Source of the DNA: Planctomycetota bacterium | GTDB taxonomy: Bacteria > Planctomycetota > UBA1135 > GCA-002686595 | NCBI GenBank assembly: GCA_011524785.1 | Contig: WTJQ01000419.1 | Location: forward strand, 1 to 6,285 | Direction: 5' to 3' | Length of the DNA: 6,285 bases | In this document: in pieces, positions 1 through 6,202 of the stretch | Layout of the letters: the number at the start of each line of letters is the position of its first letter | Numbering within the stretch: the first letter of the stretch is position 1 | Program-made: the position numbers and the translations under genes | The notes under the pieces: model-generated | Database searches by the model: none | Told to the model about the DNA's origin: nothing | What the model saw: the letters and a program-made list of their open reading frames with translations, nothing else

Positions 1-1
1 C

Positions 2-1243
2 TCCCAGCGCCGCGGCTCCCCGCCCGCCTTCCTGCGCGCCTTCGGGCTGCCGGACGCCGCCTCGACCCAGGGCACACGCCCCGAGACCAACGTCCCGGCC
101 CAGGCCCTTGCGCTCCTCAACGGCGACCTGGCGCGCGAGGCTGCCCGAGGCCTCGCGGCTCGGGCCCGTCGCGAGGGTGCAGCGAGTGACGGGGCCGCCG
201 TCGAGCGCATGTGGGGCCTCGCCCTCGGACGCGCGCCGGCCAACGACGAGCGCGCGGCGGCCCTCGCGTTCCTCGCGGACCTGACCGCCATGCGGGACGA
301 GGCCGCGGGCACCCACGCAGCGGCCCTCGCCGAGGAGGCCCAGGCCGTCGCCGGCGCCGAGGAGCTCCTCGCCAGCGGACGGGCGCGGGTGCGAGAGGCC
401 CGCGGTGAGGAGACGACGCCGACCTCGACCCTGCCCGCGCCGATCGCGGCGTGGGAGTTCGAGGGCGACCTCGACGACGCGATCGGCTCCCTCCACGGCG
501 AGCTCATCGGGGCCGGTCGCCTCGAGGACGGCGCGCTGGTCCTGGAGGGCGGCTGGGTGCTGACGCCCCCCCTCCCACGCGACCTCGGAGCCCGCACCCT
601 CGAGGCCCGCGTCCGGCTCGACGGCCTCGACCAGCGAGGCTCCGGGCTGGTGACCGTGCAGCAGCTCCAGGGCGGGGTCTTCGACTCGATCGTCTTCAAC
701 GAGCGCCGGCCCGGCGAGTGGCTCGCGGGCAGCGACTTCTTCAATCGCACCGACGACCTGGGGGGGCCGCCCGAGCGCGAGCAGGACTTCGTCGTCCTGA
801 CGATGACCTACGCGGAGGACGGAACCATCACGGCCTACCGGAACGGGGCTCCCTACGGCGCCCCCATCCGCAAGAGCGAGCTCGTGACCTACGAGGCCGG
901 CAGGTCGCAGTTCCTGCTGGGCGGCCGCCACGGGAGCCGGACCGGGATGGCCGGCACCCTGCGTGGCGCCCTCGACCATGCCCGCGTGTTCGATCGCGCC
1001 CTGACGCCGGACGAGGTGGCCGCGAGCGCGGCCAGCGACCCCGACTTCGTGACGCGCGCGGACGCGCTGCGCGCGCTCGAGCCCTCCGAGCGGCGGCGGC
1101 TCGAGGACCTGGAGCTCCAGGCCACGGAGGCCCGGGCGCGCGCGGAGGCCGTCGACGCCCTCGCCACCAGCCCGCCCGACCAGCCGTGGACCGAGCTGGC
1201 GGCCGCCCTGTTCCTGCTGGAGGAGTTCCGCTACCTGCCATGA
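2..1243 (+). CDS. PSD1/DUF1553 protein with inserted LamG-like domain, 5' partial
   Basis: The reading frame is open from base 2, so the start and the N-terminal cytochrome-like and DUF1549 parts expected in this family lie outside the window; 413 residues are visible. Residues 32-43 (PAQALALLNGDL) match the family's typical TPLQALTLLN motif, and residues 70-81 (MWGLALGRAPAN) match its LALGR-P helix. The protein closes with PWTELAAALFLLEEFRYLP, the family's usual 'W..la.alf..nEF.yl' end. Between these lies a jelly-roll, concanavalin-like LamG segment (about residues 148-335, bases 443-1012). It starts at IAAWEFEGDLDD and ends with the typical 'ARVFDRALTPDEV' strand. Charged Ala/Glu/Arg-rich helical arms flank it, at about 99-130 and 353-388. 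The gene overlaps the DUF1501 gene by ATGA. Family proteins are predicted to be exported; their biochemical role is unknown. LamG domains usually bind carbohydrate or protein ligands, so surface binding is an inference. Confidence 0.93.
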   Translation, partial: SQRRGSPPAFLRAFGLPDAASTQGTRPETNVPAQALALLNGDLAREAARGLAARARREGAASDGAAVERMWGLALGRAPANDERAAALAFLADLTAMRDEAAGTHAAALAEEAQAVAGAEELLASGRARVREARGEETTPTSTLPAPIAAWEFEGDLDDAIGSLHGELIGAGRLEDGALVLEGGWVLTPPLPRDLGARTLEARVRLDGLDQRGSGLVTVQQLQGGVFDSIVFNERRPGEWLAGSDFFNRTDDLGGPPEREQDFVVLTMTYAEDGTITAYRNGAPYGAPIRKSELVTYEAGRSQFLLGGRHGSRTGMAGTLRGALDHARVFDRALTPDEVAASAASDPDFVTRADALRALEPSERRRLEDLELQATEARARAEAVDALATSPPDQPWTELAAALFLLEEFRYLP

Positions 1244-2688
1244 GCCGCCCCCCTCGCCCCGACCTCGACCGGCGCGCCCTGCTGGGCCAAGCCTCCAGCG
1301 GCTTCGGCCTGCTGGCCCTGGGCTCCCTCCTCGGCGAGCAGGCCGGCGCGGCTGCGCGCGGCGGCCATGGTCCCTCGCACGGACTGCATCCGGCGGCCCG
1401 CCTCACCCCGCGCGCCAAGCAGGTGGTGCTCTGCTACATGAGCGGCGGGATGAGTCATCTGGACTCCTTCGATCCCAAGCCGCGGCTGGCTCGCGAGGCC
1501 GGGGAGCCCATGCCCATGCGCGTCGAGCGCACGCAGTTCGACGACAACGGGCGCATCTTCCCGAGCCCCTTCCCCTTCACGCGCCACGGGGAGAGCGGGC
1601 TGCCGATCTCCTCGCTGTTCCCCGAGCTGGCCCGGCACGCGGACCGCATGGCGGTCGTGCGCTCCATGACCTCCCCCGCCAACGAGCACGCGCAGGGGAA
1701 CATCTTCTTCCACACGGGGTTCCAGTTCGAGGGGCACCCCACCGCCGGCGCCTGGGTCGGCTACGGCCTCGGGTCCATGAACCGCGACCTCCCCGGCTAC
1801 GTGGTCCTGCGCGCAGGGGGCTCGAGCCTGCCGATCGGCGGCGTGGGCATGTACGGCAGCGCCTACCTCCCCGCCCAGCACCAGCCCTCGATCCTGGAGG
1901 CGGACGCCGTGCAGGCGGTGCGCGACGTGCGCCCCCGCGGCAGTCTGGAGCTGCAGGGCCGACGGCTCGACCTGGTCCGCCGGCTGGGGCGCGGCTTCGC
2001 GGACGCTCCCGGTCACGAGGCCGTGCAGGCCGCCGCCCTGAACCTCGAGACCGCGGCGCGCATGCAGACCTCGGTCCCGGAGCTGTGCGACCTCTCGGGC
2101 GAGTCCACGCGCACCAAGGAGCGCTACGGACTCGACTCCCCCGACGGCGTGCTCGCGGCCTACGGACGCCAGGCCCTGCTAGCCCGCCGCCTCGTGGAAC
2201 GCGGCGTGCGCTTCGTCGAGCTGACCTGCCTCACGCGCGGCATCGGTGCAGGCAACGCCGGCAATCCCTGGGACCAGCACGGCGAGCTGGAGCGTGGGCA
2301 CGGGGCCATGGCGCGCCAGGTGGACCAGCCCATCGCGGCGCTCATGGACGACCTGGCTGCGGGCGGGCTGCTGGAGGAAACGCTCGTCGTGTTCGCCACC
2401 GAGTTCGGCCGGACCCCCTTCAGCCAGGGCTCGAACGGCCGCGACCACAATCCCTTCGGGTTCTGCGTCTGGCTCGCGGGAGCGGGCATCCGCGGCGGCA
2501 CGGTGCACGGCGCCACGGACGAGTACGGCTACCACGCGGTCGAGTCGCCCCACACGGTCTGGGACCTCTGGGCCACGGTCCTCCACACCCTGGGCCTCGA
2601 GCACCGGCACCTCACGTGGCGCCACGCGGGTCGCGACTTCCGTCTCTCCGACGTCCACGGACAGCCCATCGACGCGATCCTCGCCTGA
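1240..2688 (+). CDS. DUF1501 family protein, alkaline-phosphatase-like, Tat leader
   Basis: This complete protein of 482 residues is normal in length for DUF1501. The ATG at 1240 is chosen because it overlaps the previous stop (ATGA) and begins a twin-arginine-type leader: Arg11-Arg12 followed by a hydrophobic stretch to about residue 39. A GGAGGAG sits at 1219-1225, 14 bases upstream, rather far for a normal ribosome site, so coupling to the upstream gene seems likely. Family landmarks in order are LCYMSGGMSHLDSFDPKP (64-80 and on), NPWDQH (342-347), FATEFGRTP (385-393), GRDHNP (400-405) and a C-terminal TWRHAGRDFRLSDVHG. Asp75, Asp78, His347, Glu388, Asp402 and His403 are conserved-looking candidates for metal or substrate contact; this assignment is inferred, not shown. 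DUF1501 belongs to the alkaline-phosphatase/sulfatase superfamily and is often encoded next to PSD1 proteins in Planctomycetota. The substrate is unknown. The frame is open upstream to 451, but that stretch is only a shadow of the PSD1 gene. Confidence 0.95.
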   Translation: MSRPPRPDLDRRALLGQASSGFGLLALGSLLGEQAGAAARGGHGPSHGLHPAARLTPRAKQVVLCYMSGGMSHLDSFDPKPRLAREAGEPMPMRVERTQFDDNGRIFPSPFPFTRHGESGLPISSLFPELARHADRMAVVRSMTSPANEHAQGNIFFHTGFQFEGHPTAGAWVGYGLGSMNRDLPGYVVLRAGGSSLPIGGVGMYGSAYLPAQHQPSILEADAVQAVRDVRPRGSLELQGRRLDLVRRLGRGFADAPGHEAVQAAALNLETAARMQTSVPELCDLSGESTRTKERYGLDSPDGVLAAYGRQALLARRLVERGVRFVELTCLTRGIGAGNAGNPWDQHGELERGHGAMARQVDQPIAALMDDLAAGGLLEETLVVFATEFGRTPFSQGSNGRDHNPFGFCVWLAGAGIRGGTVHGATDEYGYHAVESPHTVWDLWATVLHTLGLEHRHLTWRHAGRDFRLSDVHGQPIDAILA

Positions 2689-2711
2689 GGATCACGGTCG
2701 GCGCGAGACGG

Positions 2712-2728
2712 CCCGCCCGACGGGCGGG
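2712..2728. terminator. GC-only hairpin between convergent genes
   Basis: CCCGCCC (2712-2718) and GGGCGGG (2722-2728) form a perfect 7-bp inverted repeat around the 3-base loop GAC. It lies in the 46-base gap between the DUF1501 stop (2688) and the stop of the minus-strand gene (2735), where a shared bidirectional terminator would be expected. Neither side has a T-run, so it is not a textbook intrinsic terminator. The call rests on position and symmetry alone. Confidence 0.4.
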
Positions 2729-2734
2729 ACCCCC

Positions 2735-3838
2735 TCAGTTGCGGACCGTCAGCCCCAGGGGCCTGCTCAGGAACCGAGCGCCCGGCTCGTTGAACACGAC
2801 CTGCATGATGCGCAGCCGTCCCTGGCCGGCGGGCAGGGCCGGGACCGCGAGCGAGTGCGTCAGCACGCCCTGAGCCGGGATCGGAGGCAGGGCCTCGATC
2901 ACGAAGGGCCACAGCATGTGCAGGGTCCCCACGCTCGGGAGCAGGTCGCGGTTGGCGAAGTCCGTGGTGGTGAGCAGCAGGAGCGGCGTCCCTGCAGGAC
3001 CGGTGATCGTGAGGTCGACCGTGGAGCCGCCCGTGGCCAGGGCCGGACCGGTGAAGCTGGTCGTGGGCGTGGTGAGGGCCACCACCGTCCCCGCGGGGGC
3101 GTTGATCGGCGAGCCCAGCAAGCCGTTCCCACAGCCGCCGAGGCCATCCAGGCCGCCGAGGAAGCTCGAGCCTTCGTGCCGGACCCGCGAGCCGGTGCCG
3201 AGGACGACCAGCCCGTCGCCGCCATCTCCGCCCACTCCGCAGGGAAGCCAAGCGCCGTCCTCGCCGATGCCTCCACGCACGAAGCAGTCGTAGAGCCGCA
3301 CCTTGGAGTCCACGACCGTGACCGCATCGCCACCGTCCGCTCCATAGTTGCACTGCCCGCCGCAGACGTCCCAGCCGTTGAAGCCCTCGAAGCGCGAGCG
3401 CGAGACGCAGAGGGTCTGCGTTCCCTGAACGAGCAGGTCGCACTGCTCGAACCAGCTCTGCGTCTCGTTCAGCCCCTCGAGGAAGACCTCGGCGGCGCAG
3501 TCGACGACCCGCACGGTCCGGACGAAGAGCCCCTCGAGGCGAACGTCTTGCCCGGGCGCCAGGTCCCGGACCTCCACCGTCCCGTAGAGCCGCGGGACCC
3601 CGGTCCCGCTCACGATGTCGAGCCCCTTGCCGGCCACGAGGGCGTTGGAGCCCCCGGTCCAGCCGTAGTAGTTGCCGCCCTCCACGACGATCGTGTCCCC
3701 GTCGCTGGCGAAGTCGACCGCGGCCTGCAGGGTGGAGAAGTCTCCACCCGTGCCGAGCGCGACCACGTGCACCTCGCCGGCAAGGGCGAGTGAGGGCAGG
3801 AGCACGGCAAGAGCAGCGGAAGTCAGTCGGAGCAGCAT
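2735..3838 (-). CDS. Secreted right-handed beta-helix-like protein, paralog B
   Basis: This protein has 367 residues. The ATG at 3838 is chosen because it opens a clear Sec signal peptide (MLLRLTSAALAVLLPSLALA, probable cut ALA|GE at 20/21) that lines up with the leader of the neighbouring paralog. The frame runs open to 4393, but that upstream part is an out-of-frame reading of the neighbour. No Shine-Dalgarno sequence is seen. The mature N-terminus (about 21-56) has the 'GDFSTLQAAVDFASDGDTIVVEGG' pattern that opens pectinesterase/NosD-like beta-helix proteins. Short Gly/Asp-rich beta repeats follow to about 290. A compact end module starts at SVGTLHMLWPFVIE (302) and finishes with FLSRPLGLTV. 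I see no pectinesterase or lyase catalytic motif, so a structural or binding role outside the cytoplasm is inferred. It carries eight cysteines after the leader, including a CGGQC pair (159, 163) missing from the paralog. It lies 50 bases downstream of that paralog and is probably co-transcribed. Confidence 0.88.
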   Translation of the reverse strand: MLLRLTSAALAVLLPSLALAGEVHVVALGTGGDFSTLQAAVDFASDGDTIVVEGGNYYGWTGGSNALVAGKGLDIVSGTGVPRLYGTVEVRDLAPGQDVRLEGLFVRTVRVVDCAAEVFLEGLNETQSWFEQCDLLVQGTQTLCVSRSRFEGFNGWDVCGGQCNYGADGGDAVTVVDSKVRLYDCFVRGGIGEDGAWLPCGVGGDGGDGLVVLGTGSRVRHEGSSFLGGLDGLGGCGNGLLGSPINAPAGTVVALTTPTTSFTGPALATGGSTVDLTITGPAGTPLLLLTTTDFANRDLLPSVGTLHMLWPFVIEALPPIPAQGVLTHSLAVPALPAGQGRLRIMQVVFNEPGARFLSRPLGLTVRN

Positions 3839-3875
3839 CGTGGCGCGTTCAGGGGTGTTCGGGTGAGGAAGGGAG

Positions 3876-3888
3876 GTGCGTGACGCAC
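3876..3888. other. Short inverted repeat right after the paralog A stop
   Basis: GTGCG (3876-3880) and CGCAC (3884-3888) pair around TGA, forming a 5-bp stem next to the paralog A stop codon (3889-3891, minus strand). It is too short and lacks a T-run, so it is unlikely to stop transcription before paralog B. It could be a weak 3'-end hairpin or chance. The rest of the 50-base gap (3839-3888) shows no promoter that I can support. Confidence 0.2.
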
Positions 3889-4953
3889 TCAGTGGACCAC
3901 GGTGAGACCGAGGGGCTGGCTCAGGAAGCGCTTCGTGGGCGTCTTGAACACGACCTGCATGATGCGAAGCCGCGCTTGTCCGACCGGAGGCGTCGGCACC
4001 GCGAGCGAGTGCGTCAGGACTCCCCCAGGCGGGATCGGGGGCAGGGGCTCGATCACGAAGGGCCACATCATGTGCAGGGTCCCCACGCTCAACGGAAGGT
4101 CGACGGTCGCGAGGTCGGTCGTGGTGATGAGGAGGGGAGAGCTCCCTGGCGGGCCCGTCACCTCGAGATCCACGGACGTGCCTCCAACCGCGCGCGGCGG
4201 CCCCGTGAGGCGCGTGACGGGCACGGCGAGTTGGACCACCGTCCCGGACGGCGCGTCGATGGGCACGCCCGGAATCCCGCTCGGGCAGCCCCAGCCTCCC
4301 CACCCACCGCTGAAGGTGCAGTTCGAGTACCGCACGAGGGAGGTGCTCCCGACCACGACGAGGCCATCCCCACCGTCGTACCCAATGCCGCACGGGAACG
4401 ACGTGCTGTCATCGCCGTCGCCTCCCGCCATGGTGCAGCCGAAGAAGCGCACCTTCGAGCCGATGACAGTGACGGCATCTCGACCCGGGTCGCCCCCACC
4501 GCCCAAGAGGAGCGAGTCCGTGACGCAGACGGCCTGTGAGTTCACGACGGAGAGTCTGCACGACCAGCCGAACGCCAGGTTCAGCCCCTCGAGGAGGACG
4601 TCCCCGGCGCAGTCCCGCACGATGACGATGTTGGCTGTGAGACCCGCGATCCGGACGTCCTGCCCCGGCCCAAGGTCCCGCACCTCGATGGTCCCCGTGA
4701 GGCGCGGATCGCCGGTCCCGCTCACGATGTCGAGCCCCTTCCCGGAGATCAGTGCGGAGCCCCCGCCGGATCCGAAGGTCCAGCTGTAGGTGCCTCCCTC
4801 GACCACGATCGTGTCGCCGTCGCTGGCGAAGTCGACCGCGTCCTGGACCATGGAGAAGTCCCCCGTCCCATCCAGCGCCACAACGTGGACCTCGCCGGCG
4901 AGCGTCGGCAGGGCCAGGACGACTCCCATGACGAACTGGAGCGCGAGCTTCAT
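3889..4953 (-). CDS. Secreted right-handed beta-helix-like protein, paralog A
   Basis: This protein has 354 residues when read from the ATG at 4953. A second in-frame ATG at 4971 would add MAYTWG. The inner one is preferred because it gives a compact Sec signal peptide (MKLALQFVMGVVLALPTLA, probable cut before GE at 19/20) that aligns with the paralog B leader; neither has a strong ribosome site. The mature protein begins GEVHVVALDGTGDFSMVQDAVDFAS, the usual opening of pectin-lyase-fold proteins. Gly/Asp-rich beta repeats run to about 285, including GYDGGDGLVVVG near 191-202. The end module runs from SVGTLHMMWPFVIE (289) to LGLTVVH. Seven cysteines follow the leader (115, 132, 143, 173, 188, 212, 223), most aligning with paralog B, which suggests disulfides in an exported protein. 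No catalytic residues of pectinesterases or lyases are recognisable. It is the first gene of a likely two-gene unit and is transcribed away from the gene at 5072. Confidence 0.87.
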   Translation of the reverse strand: MKLALQFVMGVVLALPTLAGEVHVVALDGTGDFSMVQDAVDFASDGDTIVVEGGTYSWTFGSGGGSALISGKGLDIVSGTGDPRLTGTIEVRDLGPGQDVRIAGLTANIVIVRDCAGDVLLEGLNLAFGWSCRLSVVNSQAVCVTDSLLLGGGGDPGRDAVTVIGSKVRFFGCTMAGGDGDDSTSFPCGIGYDGGDGLVVVGSTSLVRYSNCTFSGGWGGWGCPSGIPGVPIDAPSGTVVQLAVPVTRLTGPPRAVGGTSVDLEVTGPPGSSPLLITTTDLATVDLPLSVGTLHMMWPFVIEPLPPIPPGGVLTHSLAVPTPPVGQARLRIMQVVFKTPTKRFLSQPLGLTVVH

Positions 4954-5071
4954 GCCCCAAGTGTAGGCCATCCTGCTGCTCGCTCCCGCCTACCGCCCTT
5001 CCGCGATCCGGGATGGGCCCTTACTCTGGAACGAACCCCGCGCAGGCCCCCTTCCTCGTGGATCCCGCAAT
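4954..5071. promoter_or_regulatory. Divergent intergenic region, promoter content unresolved
   Basis: These 118 bases separate two genes that are transcribed apart, so promoters for both are expected here. I see no convincing -35/-10 pair on either strand. A TACACT on the minus strand near 4961-4966 is a weak -10-like hexamer close to the paralog A start. ATCC-G-GGAT (5006-5014) followed directly by GGGCCC (5015-5020) gives a small symmetric patch that could be an operator, but such patches are common at this GC content. No Shine-Dalgarno precedes the ATG at 5072. Confidence 0.3.
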
Positions 5072-6202
5072 ATGAGAACGCTCCATCTACGCGCAGCCCT
5101 CACCGCCGCCGCGGCGCTCATCCCCGCAGCTCAAGCCGACATCGTCTGGACGGGGGCCGTCAGCAGCGACGTCTTCGACGAGGCCAACTGGGACCTCTCG
5201 AACAGCACGGTCACCACGATCGACCCCAACGTCGGCATCGAGGACGACGTCGTCATCGCCAACGCTGCCGCCGAGGTGTGGATCCCGGACGTCAGCGGCC
5301 AGCAGCGCTTCCAGGTCGGTGACGGCTTCACGGTCACCATCGACAACGCGACGGTCCGCGCCCTCGGCAACGATGGCCTCGGCGGCCAGCCGGGTGCCAG
5401 CCCGGGTCCGCTGGTGACCCTGCGCAACGGCGCGAGCTTCGAGGCCTTCTTCATCGTGAACGGGACGCACATGGTGTTCGAGCCCGGGACCCACGGCGTC
5501 TTCAACGGAGGGTTCGTCCCGATCAATGCCTCGACCGTCGACCTCGCGCCGGGCAGCTACCTGCACTTCACCGACGAGACGCCGAACGCGTACATCAGCG
5601 AGCACCTCAACAAGACCACGGTCCTGGGCGTCCCGGCCGTGGTCGGCGGGAACGTGCAGGTCGCCTCCGACGGCGGCGCGGGCTGCTTCGTCACGGTGAT
5701 CGCCCCCATCGGAACGAACGTCTGCGGGCCGGCGACGCCGAACTCGAGCTTCCAGAGCGCCAGCATCCGCGCCACGGGCACCGACCTGGTCGCCCTCAAC
5801 AACCTGGCCCTGCTGGCGGACGGGTGTCCGCCCAACGAGTTCGGCTACTTCCTCTGCGGACAGGCCAGCGGCTACCTGCCGGGCGTTGGCGGTTCCCAGG
5901 GGGCCCTCTGCATCCTCGGCCGCATCGGCCGCTTCGCCGCCCAGGTCCAGTCCACCGGCCCGAACGGCGAGCTCGGCCTCTTGATCGACAACACCACGCT
6001 GCCGGTCTGGCCCCGCCACGCCGTGAGCCCCGGCGAGACCTGGGTCTTCCAGGCCTGGTTCGCGGACGGCGCCAGCTCGAACTTCACCGACGCGCTGGTC
6101 GTGCAGTTCCAGCAGACGCGACCTGCACCGTGCGCCGGCATCAGCGGGTCACCAGACAGGACTGGGGTCCAGGCGCTCGTGCTCCGGCGAGCCGCATGTT
6201 GA
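5072..6202 (+). CDS. Secreted beta-rich protein with planctomycete-type C-terminal domain
   Basis: This protein has 376 residues. The ATG at 5072 opens a clear Sec signal peptide with an AQA|D cleavage site at 22/23; no ribosome-binding site is visible. Residues 23-66 (DIVWTGAVSSDVFDEANWD... then DDVVIANA) resemble the 'W.G.....F...NW.......D.vvI' opening of exported beta-solenoid passenger proteins. Beta-strand-rich sequence continues to about 210. Residues 216-346 form a domain I recognise from many planctomycete exported proteins: NVCGPATPNSS, a central NEFGYFLCG, QGALCILGRIGRF, and a closing GETWVFQAWFAD...SNFTDALVVQF. Its cysteines (218, 252, 262, 280) could form disulfides. The function is unknown; an extracellular structural or surface role is inferred. 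The family pattern normally ends near VVQF. The last ~28 residues (349-376) have unusual codon use and may not be native, so the true 3' end is less certain than the start. Confidence 0.85.
   Translation: MRTLHLRAALTAAAALIPAAQADIVWTGAVSSDVFDEANWDLSNSTVTTIDPNVGIEDDVVIANAAAEVWIPDVSGQQRFQVGDGFTVTIDNATVRALGNDGLGGQPGASPGPLVTLRNGASFEAFFIVNGTHMVFEPGTHGVFNGGFVPINASTVDLAPGSYLHFTDETPNAYISEHLNKTTVLGVPAVVGGNVQVASDGGAGCFVTVIAPIGTNVCGPATPNSSFQSASIRATGTDLVALNNLALLADGCPPNEFGYFLCGQASGYLPGVGGSQGALCILGRIGRFAAQVQSTGPNGELGLLIDNTTLPVWPRHAVSPGETWVFQAWFADGASSNFTDALVVQFQQTRPAPCAGISGSPDRTGVQALVLRRAAC

Larger units (their letters stand above)
2735..4953 (-). repeat. Tandem gene duplication (paralogs A and B)
   Basis: The two minus-strand genes are diverged direct copies. 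At the DNA level, 3600-3628 and 4712-4740 are identical over 29 bases; 2894-2936 and 4048-4090 agree at 42 of 43; 2790-2812 and 3944-3966 agree at all 23. At the protein level the last 66 residues match at 51 positions, counted by eye, and the mature N-terminal ~85 residues are similarly close. The middle third is much less alike and differs in length. No terminal inverted repeats or target-site duplications were seen, so this looks like ordinary tandem duplication and not a mobile element. Confidence 0.85.

Noticed and set aside
451..1239. Plus-strand upstream extension of the DUF1501 frame giving a 745-residue protein.
   Set aside because: It is rich in Arg and Pro, has no domain pattern and overlaps the clear PSD1/LamG coding sequence; the Tat leader fixes the start at 1240.
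3150..3290. Gly/Asp-rich runs in the paralogs considered as RTX calcium-binding repeats.
   Set aside because: There is no nine-residue GGxGxDxUx periodicity; the glycine and aspartate are better explained by beta-helix turns.
2246..3793. Long plus-strand ORF of 515 codons across the DUF1501 end and antisense to paralog B.
   Set aside because: It is low in complexity, has no domain signal and crosses two well-supported genes on different strands; long open shadow frames are expected at this GC content.
3839..4393. Minus-strand upstream extension of paralog B, suggesting a 552-residue fusion.
   Set aside because: The extra part is an out-of-frame reading of paralog A; the signal peptide at 3838 marks the true start.
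5087..6019. Minus-strand ORF of 310 codons antisense to the 5072 gene.
   Set aside because: It is a compositional shadow rich in Arg, Val, Gly and Glu, while the plus strand has a signal peptide and a recognisable domain.
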